Translations under genes and position numbers: made by a program | Origin: Elusimicrobia bacterium GWA2_51_34 | Lineage (GTDB): Bacteria; Elusimicrobiota; Elusimicrobia; Elusimicrobiales; UBA9959 | DNA: 64,000 nt | NCBI GenBank assembly: GCA_001799565.1 | Contig: MGTS01000012.1 | Span: forward strand, 43,466-107,465 | Direction: 5' to 3' | Notes under the pieces: model-generated | What the model saw: only the letters and a program-made list of their open reading frames with translations | What the model was told of the DNA's origin: nothing | The model's database searches: none | Part shown: in pieces, positions 1-7,166 of the stretch | How positions within the stretch are numbered: position 1 is the stretch's first letter | How the letters are laid out: each line of letters begins with the position of its first letter

Positions 1-353
1 TACTGATCATTGACGACGATGCGGAGTTGGGCGAAGAAATGGCGGAGATTCTGGAGGCCGAAGGTTATTCGGTGGAGAAAGTGTCGGACGGACTTAAAGG
101 GATAGAACTGATACGGAAAAATATCTATAACGTTTTTCTGCTTGATTTCAAGATACAGGGGATGACGGGAATAGACTTGTTGAAAATAATAAGGAAAAAA
201 GACCCGAAAGCGGCGGTTTTCTTTGTTTCCGGGCGTCCGGGCCTTGACGCTATCCTTGCGGCGGAAAGCCTGTCGGATGAGATTAAGGGGATAATAGAAA
301 AACCTTTTGATTCAGAGCTTCTTCTTGAAAAGGTAAGAGCGTGCCACGCGTAA
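1..353 (+). CDS. Response regulator receiver domain, 5' end outside window
   Basis: The reading frame is open from the first bases and runs to TAA at 351-353. The upstream part of the frame encodes the acidic triad IIDDD typical of receiver domains, so the TTG at 27 is not the true start and the gene begins before the window. The phospho-acceptor aspartate lies in LLDFK, the conserved Ser/Thr in VFFVSG and the conserved Lys in EKPF. About 116 residues are visible and they end right after the receiver fold, so this is either a single-domain regulator (CheY/Spo0F type) or the C-terminal receiver of a longer protein such as a hybrid kinase. The partner and output are not visible. Confidence 0.85.
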   Translation, partial: LIIDDDAELGEEMAEILEAEGYSVEKVSDGLKGIELIRKNIYNVFLLDFKIQGMTGIDLLKIIRKKDPKAAVFFVSGRPGLDAILAAESLSDEIKGIIEKPFDSELLLEKVRACHA

Positions 354-371
354 GAATATCTCCAGGACTAT

Positions 372-387
372 CCGGATAAAAATCCGG
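372..387. terminator. Small symmetric hairpin between convergent genes
   Basis: CCGGAT-AAAA-ATCCGG is a perfect 6-bp stem with a 4-base loop, lying between the stop of the response regulator and the stop of the convergent gene at 388. It has no long T-run on either strand, so it would be a weak bidirectional terminator at best. Confidence 0.4.
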
Positions 388-801
388 TTAGTTGGCGAAC
401 AGGTTCTTGTGTTTATACATCACGTAGGCAAAGGAAGAATAAAGAGCTATTTGTGCAAACGCCAATAAACTTACGGTATGAAGAAAGAAAAGTGAATCAA
501 ATAAATTTAAACAGATGAAAGCGATCAAACTCTTGTACGCCCAGGTTTTAGTTTTCAGCAGCCCATACGCGCAGTAAAGGGTTACTACCGCTCCCAGCAA
601 TCCGTTTATAAAACCGCCAAAACCGGCGGAATAAGGAACAGCAACGCCGGATTCCCCCGCCTTGGCGAGCAGGCTATTGCCTACCGTCATTGCACCTATC
701 GATCCTATTGACACGATTGAAGAGAATGCGAAGACAACTCCTACGATAGCGAATATGACACCAAGAACCTTGGAGATAATCAGAATTGTTTTATCGTTCA
801 T
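388..801 (-). CDS. Small four-helix membrane protein, unknown function
   Basis: 137 residues with about four hydrophobic segments: an N-terminal helix (ILIISKVLGVIFAIVGVVF), a glycine-rich segment around FGGFINGLLG, then two helices near SLIAFICLNLF and SLLAFAQIALY. No catalytic or ligand motif was recognised. The start is the ATG at 799-801, which sits 7 bases after a good -10 box (see the promoter entry) with no Shine-Dalgarno sequence, so the mRNA is probably leaderless. No operon partner: the next gene upstream on this strand begins after a promoter and the downstream neighbour is convergent. Confidence 0.7.
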   Translation of the reverse strand: MNDKTILIISKVLGVIFAIVGVVFAFSSIVSIGSIGAMTVGNSLLAKAGESGVAVPYSAGFGGFINGLLGAVVTLYCAYGLLKTKTWAYKSLIAFICLNLFDSLFFLHTVSLLAFAQIALYSSFAYVMYKHKNLFAN

Positions 802-838
802 GATTTTTAGTATATGTAATTCAGGATAACGCGGTCAA
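802..838 (-). promoter_or_regulatory. Sigma70-type promoter giving a probable leaderless mRNA
   Basis: On the minus strand TTGACC (833-838), an 18-bp spacer, TATACT (809-814), then 7 bases (802-808) and the ATG of the 137-residue membrane protein. The expected transcription start falls on or next to the start codon. The same geometry recurs at 2413-2450, 45291-45330 and 48514-48552. Confidence 0.7.
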
Positions 839-871
839 GATTGATTGAGAATTATCCCAACGCAATAGGAA

Positions 872-2308
872 TTACTGGTTTTTGATGATCCGGACATATT
901 CATCCCTGATCTTTTCTGCCGTTTTTATATCGCCCTTGCTTTCAAAGAAAAGGTTTAGATATAGATAACGTGACAAAATATCTTCATGGAGAAATACCGA
1001 TTCCGCCATTTTCGTAACCGTCGCGGTCCCGGATTTTTCGTGCAGCCACGCGCTGGCATTGCCCCCTATCGGATTCTTAACCAAAGATACTACCGGATCT
1101 TTACCCGCTTCCTGCTCGTAGCCCGGAGGCCATGGATGATACGCTCCGATAAAGGCGAACAGGGTGGAAGCCGCCAGTAAAGCCGCGAAGATGAACGGGT
1201 TTAACTCCCGGATGACCGGAGGGAGGAAGAACAGGCAGAGAGGAATAATGGGTATGAGATAGCGGAAACCATACGACCAGCCCCCGTAAGAGCCGGCAAA
1301 AAAAATATGGAACAGGATCGTGGCTGCGATCCCCGCCCCCAGCCAGCGGGTCCTGGCCCGGCCTAGAACTTCGCCGCAGCGGAGTTGTTTGACTAATCCG
1401 AAGATAGCTGGCAATAGCACTGGAGATACGGTGAAAAAACCGTGCCAGCCGAAAAGGCACTTCAAAGGATAAAACCAATCGTCGGGCAGGAGCACGCCGC
1501 CCAGATTCGGGGCGAATTGTCCGCTGTGGTCATAGCCGCCGGAAATCATTTTTACCGGCAGCACGGAACCGGTAATTACCAGGTTTGACGCGCAAAACAA
1601 CGCTGGGGCAAGGCTTGCGGAAAGCAGATACCTCACCAGGGATCCCTTTTTCGTGGAGTGCCGGAGCATGCCGGAGAAAACAGCCAGAAATATAGCGCCC
1701 GGCGCCGGATCGGCGCAGAAGGCGAGGGAGGCCCAGAACCCCGCCTTAACGGCCTTCTCCTCTATCACCGCGCAGAATGCTGCGAACAGGAAGGCGGCGG
1801 CTACGGTATGATTGTTCAACGTAACGGAGAAACTTGTAAGAATGGTCCCGAACATGAGGCTTGCCGCGGCGAAATACTGAACTCTTCGCTCCGGCCTGAA
1901 ATATTTTTGGGTGGCCGCGTAAAATTTCACTGCGAGCCAGGCGGAGCTGAGGCCGACCAGCAGTAATGTAAGCAGATAGACCACCAGATGTTCATTGCCG
2001 GCGAAAGAGACTCCCGGTATCCTACTTAGAAGATAGTACACGCCTGCGCCGGCAATGCTGAGAAAGGGAGGCTTATTGCTGAAATCCCTGCCGTTGAGCG
2101 TGACCCGGTCTATCGTCCAGGAATAGCGCGATTCATTGATATAAGGATGATGATAATCCACCAGGGCTTCTATCTGGGCGAAGCGGGAGGCGTCGTTCCC
2201 GGCCAGAAAAACGCTGTTATGGGTGAAAAGCGTGAGAACGCCCAGGCTGATAAAAAAAACCAGTATCTTCTCAATAGCGGTAACGGACGGGGCGGTGTGC
2301 TGGTTCAT
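872..2308 (-). CDS. GT-C-type polytopic membrane glycosyltransferase-like protein
   Basis: 478 residues with an N-terminal helix and many further membrane segments. The first extracytoplasmic loop carries an acidic GNDASRFAQ motif and later a SNKPP sequence. This layout is typical of the GT-C superfamily (PMT/ArnT-like, family 39/83), which transfer sugars from polyprenyl-phosphate carriers to proteins or lipids on the outer face of the inner membrane. The soluble C-terminal tail (about residues 390-478) is short. The acceptor cannot be told from sequence. It is transcribed away from the M28 peptidase gene; no clear Shine-Dalgarno precedes the ATG. Confidence 0.65.
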   Translation of the reverse strand: MNQHTAPSVTAIEKILVFFISLGVLTLFTHNSVFLAGNDASRFAQIEALVDYHHPYINESRYSWTIDRVTLNGRDFSNKPPFLSIAGAGVYYLLSRIPGVSFAGNEHLVVYLLTLLLVGLSSAWLAVKFYAATQKYFRPERRVQYFAAASLMFGTILTSFSVTLNNHTVAAAFLFAAFCAVIEEKAVKAGFWASLAFCADPAPGAIFLAVFSGMLRHSTKKGSLVRYLLSASLAPALFCASNLVITGSVLPVKMISGGYDHSGQFAPNLGGVLLPDDWFYPLKCLFGWHGFFTVSPVLLPAIFGLVKQLRCGEVLGRARTRWLGAGIAATILFHIFFAGSYGGWSYGFRYLIPIIPLCLFFLPPVIRELNPFIFAALLAASTLFAFIGAYHPWPPGYEQEAGKDPVVSLVKNPIGGNASAWLHEKSGTATVTKMAESVFLHEDILSRYLYLNLFFESKGDIKTAEKIRDEYVRIIKNQ

Positions 2309-2412
2309 ATTTCAGTATGCGACGGGCCGGTATCCCGGAAATTATAATAAAAAGATCGCAGGCGGGGCAGTTAATATCGCGAAAACGCATGAATCAAAGG
2401 CGATTAAAACCC

Positions 2413-2441
2413 TTGACCATCCACGGGATTTACTTTATAAT
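2413..2441 (+). promoter_or_regulatory. Sigma70-type promoter, probable leaderless start at GTG 2448
   Basis: TTGACC (2413-2418), 17-bp spacer, TATAAT (2436-2441). Only 6 bases (2442-2447) separate the -10 box from the GTG that opens the M28 peptidase signal peptide, leaving no room for a Shine-Dalgarno sequence, so translation would start at the 5' end of the mRNA. Confidence 0.75.
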
Positions 2442-2447
2442 TGCATT

Positions 2448-3593
2448 GTGAAACTTTCATCCCGCCTGCCGGCTGCGGTTTCTTTCTTGTTGTTATGCGC
2501 GGCCCCGGTTTGCGCCCTAGAACCGTCCGTTTCAGGGCCGTCCTACCTGCTTATGTCCCATGATCCGGTTTTCCTTGAGGAAATTTCTAAAATTTCAAGC
2601 ACGGTTTATTCCGCAGGCCGCACGCGCCTTATAAAACTTTCAATGCCCTTTTCCCTGCTTCCTCCTGAAACCGCCGCAAAGCTGCGCGAAGTTTCTTCGG
2701 ACGAAGTCTACAACGCCCCGGCGGCAAAGGGTCCTAAAAAAACCGCGGACCCCGCCGTGCTCGCGATAATAGCAAAAGTTGACGGCGCCCGCCTGATGGG
2801 ATATGCCGACTCTATAACTATGACCGGCAAACGCAGCGCGGCGCAGTTGGACATCTCCGCCGCTTCTGGCAACCGCCTGGCCATGGATTATATCGCCGGC
2901 ACTTTCAAAGAATTGGGATACGAGACGCAATGGCAGTGCTATAAAGACCGCAAAGCCGATAAGGAATGTAACATCGTTGCCAGACGCAAGGCCGGGCAGT
3001 CCGGCGCTAAAGCTGTGCTCGTTATAGGGCACATGGATTCAACCGGCTATGAAAACGCGGGCGCGGATGATAACGCCTCCGGAGCGGCCGGTGTTCTGGA
3101 AATGGCCCGTATTCTTGCCGGTTACAAGTCGGATCACGACTTTATCTTCGTAACCGCCAATGGCGAGGAGAATGGGATAACCGGGGGGTATGCCTGCGCG
3201 AAGAAACTGAAAGAATCGGGAGAGCTTTCAAGCGTTGCCTGGGCCATAAACATGGACATGATCGCCTGGAACAATGACGGCGTGCTGGAAATTGAGACCA
3301 ATAAAGAATTTTCGGCCCACGCGAATTGGGTAGGCGCGCAAGCCAGGCTTTACACAAAACTTGAGCCGTATATCGCCATGCCCGCCTGGGGCAGCGATCA
3401 TGTGCCTTTTCTTGAAGCCGGCATTCCCACCTATCTTTCCATTGAGCACTGGGAAAACCACAACCCCTGCTACCACAAGGCCTGTGACAAAATGTCGGCT
3501 CTTTCCTGGGATTATGCCGCCGACATAGTGCGCCTGAACCTTGCCGTTATAGCGGAAAAAACCCGCCTGACACCGCTTGCCTCAAAACCCTGA
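2448..3593 (+). CDS. Secreted M28-family zinc aminopeptidase
   Basis: 381 residues from GTG 2448. The frame is open further upstream, but a signal peptide starts exactly here (KLSSR, then a hydrophobic core ending in PVCA), and a strong promoter lies immediately before it. The C-terminal half has the M28 metal-binding pattern: HMDS (about residue 195), ADDNAS (about 206), NGEENG (about 240), a later MDM and SDHVPF, consistent with a co-catalytic two-zinc peptidase. The N-terminal 150 residues are a separate less conserved region. The product should act in the periplasm or outside the cell, trimming peptides to amino acids. Probable single-gene transcript. M28 membership is firm; the substrate is unknown. 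Confidence 0.88.
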   Translation: MKLSSRLPAAVSFLLLCAAPVCALEPSVSGPSYLLMSHDPVFLEEISKISSTVYSAGRTRLIKLSMPFSLLPPETAAKLREVSSDEVYNAPAAKGPKKTADPAVLAIIAKVDGARLMGYADSITMTGKRSAAQLDISAASGNRLAMDYIAGTFKELGYETQWQCYKDRKADKECNIVARRKAGQSGAKAVLVIGHMDSTGYENAGADDNASGAAGVLEMARILAGYKSDHDFIFVTANGEENGITGGYACAKKLKESGELSSVAWAINMDMIAWNNDGVLEIETNKEFSAHANWVGAQARLYTKLEPYIAMPAWGSDHVPFLEAGIPTYLSIEHWENHNPCYHKACDKMSALSWDYAADIVRLNLAVIAEKTRLTPLASKP

Positions 3594-3945
3594 CAGATTT
3601 GCGCAATGCGCAATATGCAATTAATCCCGCAGCAGATCCCTAAATGTGGAACCCCGCCTGCTTTAGCCTGTCTTGTTCGACACGATAGCCTTTTTTTCTG
3701 AGCAAGGATATAAAATCGTTTTTAAGCCAGTCCCGGTAAAACTCACCAGGAGACTTCATCCCCCCGGGGAGTATAATGTCAAAAAGGCCGCAGAGGAACC
3801 ATTAGTGCGGCGGTTAAGCATATAACAAAAAATCCCCGATTTGTTGTCGGAGATTTTAAAAGTGGCGGGCCCCTTAGTAGACGAGGTTTATAGCTTTTTT
3901 ATTTCCCCCCCGCTCCCGGTAAATGTTTACTTCAATCGGCCTGAT
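3594..3945. other. 350-bp stretch between genes with only a gene remnant
   Basis: Between the M28 peptidase stop and the M23 peptidase stop. The only coding signal is a short minus-strand frame at 3640-3759 (separate entry). The rest is of mixed composition with runs of T and C, and shows no promoter, tRNA or clear terminator. Confidence 0.5.
3640..3759 (-). pseudogene. Short ORF or C-terminal remnant, 39 residues
   Basis: From ATG 3757-3759 to TAG 3640-3642 the frame reads MKSPGEFYRDWL and ends in KQAGFHI, a protein-like composition. The frame stays open without a start for seven to eight more codons upstream (CGLFDIILPGG) before a TAA, so it looks more like the tail of a longer lost gene than a free small gene. 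No Shine-Dalgarno apart from a G-run. The family is not recognised. Confidence 0.3.
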
Positions 3946-4632
3946 TTATACGGGGAGGGCCAATCCACGTTTTTTTCTTATACTGGGACGAGGCAATCTA
4001 TAATCGTGCGGGTTTACCCAATACCGCTTGAGTTCTTCTTCGGTTTTCGGATACTTTACCTTAAAGAAACCCGTGTCGCTTCTTTCGCACGCGCCGGGTT
4101 TGCGTATCTCCCAATGAAGGTGCAAACCATAACTGCCTTTGCCTGTGTTACCCATCTTGCCGAGGAGCGTGTTCGGCTCTATGACCTTGTTGTTTAAAGG
4201 GCTGACGACACGTAAATGGATAAACCACTGACACCCGCCATTCTTTGTGTGGACCAGAGCGTAGTTGCCCGCATATGAGTCAAATCCCGTTTGGACAAGT
4301 CCACCTTCGGGGCTGTAAACCGCTTCTTCGCCACCAAGGTCAATTCCCGGGTGTTTGACCTTGAAATCATTGCCGCATAACCATGCGAGTTTAACAGGCG
4401 CAACGTGCAGGTTCGCGTTTGACAGCAGAGCTTTAGGTTTGGGCATGGCGACAGTGGATTTCGGCAGAGCGCCAATGCCGGAAATAACGGTATTGGAGCC
4501 CTTGGGTTTAGCATTATCAGCCACCGCATCCCTGAGGTCAGATGGAGTACCCCTATACGAATTTTTAATATGGGCAAAAACCGCCGCTGTTACTATCACG
4601 GCGACAAGCGTATATTTTTTCCAGTTGGTCAT
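3946..4632 (-). CDS. Membrane-anchored M23 (LytM-type) peptidase-like protein
   Basis: 228 residues. ATG 4632 is chosen because GGGAGA lies 5 bases upstream and the N-terminal helix (TLVAVIVTAAVFAHI) follows directly; an upstream in-frame start would put charged residues before the helix and overlap the promoter. The M23 metal motifs are present: HPGIDLGG and HLHWEI, with CGNDFKV before and a later CERSD. M23 enzymes cut peptidoglycan cross-bridges in the periplasm. The C-terminal 40 residues are basic (RKKRG). A single gene with its own promoter; the upstream gene on this strand, rsgA, is more than 280 bases away. Confidence 0.8.
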   Translation of the reverse strand: MTNWKKYTLVAVIVTAAVFAHIKNSYRGTPSDLRDAVADNAKPKGSNTVISGIGALPKSTVAMPKPKALLSNANLHVAPVKLAWLCGNDFKVKHPGIDLGGEEAVYSPEGGLVQTGFDSYAGNYALVHTKNGGCQWFIHLRVVSPLNNKVIEPNTLLGKMGNTGKGSYGLHLHWEIRKPGACERSDTGFFKVKYPKTEEELKRYWVNPHDYRLPRPSIRKKRGLALPV

Positions 4633-4664
4633 ATTTTCTCCCGCAATTTTCAAATTATAATCCA

Positions 4665-4692
4665 AGTATAACACTTCCCTTCTATTTGTCAA
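4665..4692 (-). promoter_or_regulatory. Promoter of the M23 peptidase gene
   Basis: Minus strand TTGACA (4687-4692), 16-bp spacer, TATACT (4665-4670), about 32 bases before ATG 4632, with a GGGAGA ribosome site in between. This gene therefore has a normal leader, unlike the four leaderless candidates in the window. Confidence 0.6.
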
Positions 4693-4915
4693 GGGCCTTT
4701 TTTAAATGCTAATTGCTAATTAAAAAATAAAAGTGCATATCCTGTTTTTCATATAAATTCACTGTGGTCGACGGCGAATTCTTTTATCGCTCCAAGACCG
4801 GGTTTTTAGGGAAGAATCCCGTAATCTTACGCCGGCTACTGTGCACTTTTAAAAAATTCCCAACAGGGCTTTTTTAATTCTAAATGGGGCAATATGGACT
4901 TGTAATTTTCACGTT

Positions 4916-5983
4916 TTATGGGGATTTGTATTTTTTTATCTGTTCCAAAGCTTTTTTAACAAATTTCCCGAATTGATGGTCCTTTTTCCTTCTCTCATTT
5001 TTTGTCATTTGGTAATATCCGGCTTCTTTTTTTAGCTTGAGGTAATTTGAAAACCTGTTTTCATCTAATTCCCCGGTTTCTACGGAAACTTTAACTGCGC
5101 AACCGGGTTCATGGGTATGCGTGCAATCCTTGAATCTGCATTTTTCAGACAAGGTGGAAATGCCGTCAAATACAGTGTCTATTCCGATAATTGAATCAGC
5201 CATTCCTACCTCACGCAGACCGGGGTTGTCTATGATGATCCCCCCATTATTGAGGAAATACATTTCACGGGTTGTTGTAGTGTGCTTTCCCCTGCCGGTA
5301 AGTTCGCCTATAGCCTTTATTTTTGTGGCATTACTGCCGAGTAGTTTGTTTATTAAAGACGATTTCCCGACACCCGACGACCCAAGAAAACAATATGTTT
5401 TAGTCTGTGAGATACGGGAGCGTAATTCTGCAATCCCATGATCGGAGGTAACGCTAGTGGTAAAAATTTCCACATTTTTAAATCTCTTTCTTATTTGGGC
5501 TGTTTTTTCTTCCAGTTCGGCTGCGGAAATAAGGTCTGTTTTGTTTAATATGATGCTTGGTTCTATGCCGCCGTCTTTTGCCAACGCGCAATAGCGCTCA
5601 AAGCGGTTCAAATTATAATCCCTATCCATTGATTCAATAGCAAATGCCACGTCAATGTTAGTCGCAATGACCTGTATACTGAATTTTCCGCTGGTTTTTC
5701 GTTTTAAAAGCGATTTTCGCGGTAAAACGCCATAAATAACCGCCCAATTCACTTCTAACTCTGAAATGGCTACCCAGTCTCCTACGGCAGGATAATCTTC
5801 CCTGGATTTTGCCTGATGCATTTGTTTTCCGGTTATTTTCGCGGGGAATTCTCCGTTTTCGTTTTTAACCCTGTAGGTTTCCTTATATTCGGCTATAACC
5901 CGTGCAACTGAATAACCATCCAACCCCAATCTGTTGCGATGAGTTTCAAAAAAACTGTTATAGCCCAGATCTTTAAGTTCCAT
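4916..5983 (-). CDS. rsgA: Ribosome small-subunit-dependent GTPase A
   Basis: 355 residues, the usual RsgA length. An N-terminal OB-like domain (PAVGDWVAI) is followed by the circularly permuted GTPase: NKTD (G4) first, then GSSGVGKSS (G1), a T-rich switch (GKHTTTTRE) and DNPG (G3). The C-terminal zinc finger is CRFKDC, TH, H, EPGC. RsgA binds the 30S subunit late in maturation and helps release immature states using GTP. The coding sequence is clearly more AT-rich than its neighbours and has long T/A runs, which suggests a different origin or relaxed composition. The start is ATG 5983 with only a distant AGGA upstream. Confidence 0.95.
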   Translation of the reverse strand: MELKDLGYNSFFETHRNRLGLDGYSVARVIAEYKETYRVKNENGEFPAKITGKQMHQAKSREDYPAVGDWVAISELEVNWAVIYGVLPRKSLLKRKTSGKFSIQVIATNIDVAFAIESMDRDYNLNRFERYCALAKDGGIEPSIILNKTDLISAAELEEKTAQIRKRFKNVEIFTTSVTSDHGIAELRSRISQTKTYCFLGSSGVGKSSLINKLLGSNATKIKAIGELTGRGKHTTTTREMYFLNNGGIIIDNPGLREVGMADSIIGIDTVFDGISTLSEKCRFKDCTHTHEPGCAVKVSVETGELDENRFSNYLKLKKEAGYYQMTKNERRKKDHQFGKFVKKALEQIKKYKSP

Positions 5984-6037
5984 CTACACATGGTCCTGTC
6001 TGATTAAAAATCGCTGCTCAGCCGAAAATGGCCGTTT

Positions 6038-6463
6038 TTAAGGCCTAAAACCGGTTTGGCGGAAGGGCAAAAGATAAAAGTGTCGTAACGCCGCCGGCAT
6101 ATGGGAGCCTACAGATCCTATAATCATAACTATGGTCAACAAAGCGATGCGGTGCTCCCAAAATACAGGGGTCAATATCAGTATGGCGAGCTTGAGCAGC
6201 ACCAGAGTGCCCGCCAACTGCAGGATCCAATCAAAGCTGGAATAGAGTTCAAGCGTCATAAGGCCTGCGCCTGTAAAAACAGTCAAATACAGCCAGACGG
6301 CAAGTTCGGTCCGGGGAAGACCAAACCAGTGCCCGCCGAATAATACGGAGAAACTCAACAGGTGAATAGTGCGCAGGGTTATACGTGCGGCACGGCTGCC
6401 TCTCCATTTTCTTTTTTCAAGCGGGAACAGGATCCCTTTCAAATCATTTCCAACAGGTTTCAT
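6038..6463 (-). CDS. Four-helix membrane protein, unknown
   Basis: 141 residues from ATG 6463, or 153 from TTG 6499; neither has a convincing ribosome site. After a basic N-terminus (KRKWRGSRAAR) come four hydrophobic helices (starting IHLLSFSVLFG, LTVFTGAGLMTL, LAGTLVLLKLAILI, ALLTIVMIIGSVG). Histidines sit near helix ends (RTIHLL, GGHWFG, GSHMPAALRH), a pattern seen in small cytochrome-b-like or CopD-like proteins, but no family was recognised. It lies alone between rsgA and thioredoxin. Confidence 0.6.
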   Translation of the reverse strand: MKPVGNDLKGILFPLEKRKWRGSRAARITLRTIHLLSFSVLFGGHWFGLPRTELAVWLYLTVFTGAGLMTLELYSSFDWILQLAGTLVLLKLAILILTPVFWEHRIALLTIVMIIGSVGSHMPAALRHFYLLPFRQTGFRP

Positions 6464-6612
6464 TTTTATGCTGCTATTGACTCCGCTTAACTTTACCAAT
6501 TTTACTGCCTGTTTCCAATTTTAACATTTATCGCTTTTCTCATGGTTCGGGTTATGTTCTTTTTCTCCGCCAGTGTACTGCTGCCCCCCGGCGCTTTTCG
6601 GTTGTTCGGTCT

Positions 6613-6966
6613 TTATTTTACATTCAGCACGTCTGTGATGGCCTTTTCCAGGCTTTCCTTCGGCAGAACGCCGGTTACCATCTGCGGCTGTCCGGTCGCC
6701 GGTATTAAAAGCATGGTGGGTATGCTTTGTATGCCGAACAGCGATGAAAGCTGCTGCTCCTCATCGGTGTTTACCTTGTAAATATCCAGCTTCCCGGCAT
6801 ATTTATCAGCCAACTCGGCCAGCACTGGTGAAAGCATTTTGCACGGCCCGCACCAGTCTGCGTAGAAATCCACGATGCAGGGTTTATCCCCGGCGAATTT
6901 CCATTCTTTGTTGTTCTCAAAATTAAAAACCTTTTCCTTAAACGACTCAAGTTTCAGATTTTCCAT
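6613..6966 (-). CDS. trxA: Thioredoxin
   Basis: 117 residues with the canonical active site WCGPC (about residues 38-42), the FYADWC strand and cis-proline IPTM. It is a cytoplasmic dithiol reductant for enzymes such as the thioredoxin-coupled arsenate reductase at 43678. The start is fixed by AGGAGG 5 bases before ATG 6966. The N-terminus is about 12 residues longer than E. coli thioredoxin. No reductase gene is adjacent, but a thioredoxin-reductase-like flavoprotein is encoded at 12238-13149. Confidence 0.92.
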   Translation of the reverse strand: MENLKLESFKEKVFNFENNKEWKFAGDKPCIVDFYADWCGPCKMLSPVLAELADKYAGKLDIYKVNTDEEQQLSSLFGIQSIPTMLLIPATGQPQMVTGVLPKESLEKAITDVLNVK

Positions 6967-7018
6967 ACATCCTCCTTATGGAACTGTATAGTCCGGTACC
7001 GTGGTCCGGCCTTCTGTA

Positions 7019-7140
7019 AATTAGATGCGTCAGGTGACTAAAAGGATTCATCCTGTCATGGCAAAACATAGGGCGGCATGAAGGAATGTCGGCATTTTGT
7101 CTGGCAAAATGAATCCTTTTTTGCCCCCATGCATCTAATT
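7019..7140. repeat. 122-bp imperfect palindrome (MITE-like or mRNA leader hairpin)
   Basis: The outer arms AATTAGATGC (7019-7028) and GCATCTAATT (7131-7140) are perfect complements. The inner arms AAAAGGATTCAT (7040-7051) and ATGAATCCTTTT (7109-7120) are also perfect, with 10-11 bases between inner and outer arms on each side. The centre is only weakly paired. It lies in the 200-bp gap between divergent thioredoxin and TolC genes and ends 13 bases before the TolC ribosome site, so it could be a decayed MITE or a leader structure for the efflux operon. Confidence 0.6.
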
Positions 7141-7166
7141 AGCAAGAGATTCAGGAGGCAGTTACC

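Noticed and set aside
2223..2447. Upstream in-frame extension of the M28 peptidase
   Set aside because: It would put 75 residues before the signal peptide and includes the promoter; GTG 2448 fits the signal peptide.
3841..4197. Plus-strand open frame of 118 codons
   Set aside because: It lies over the M23 peptidase gene on the other strand and has no domain, ribosome site or promoter.
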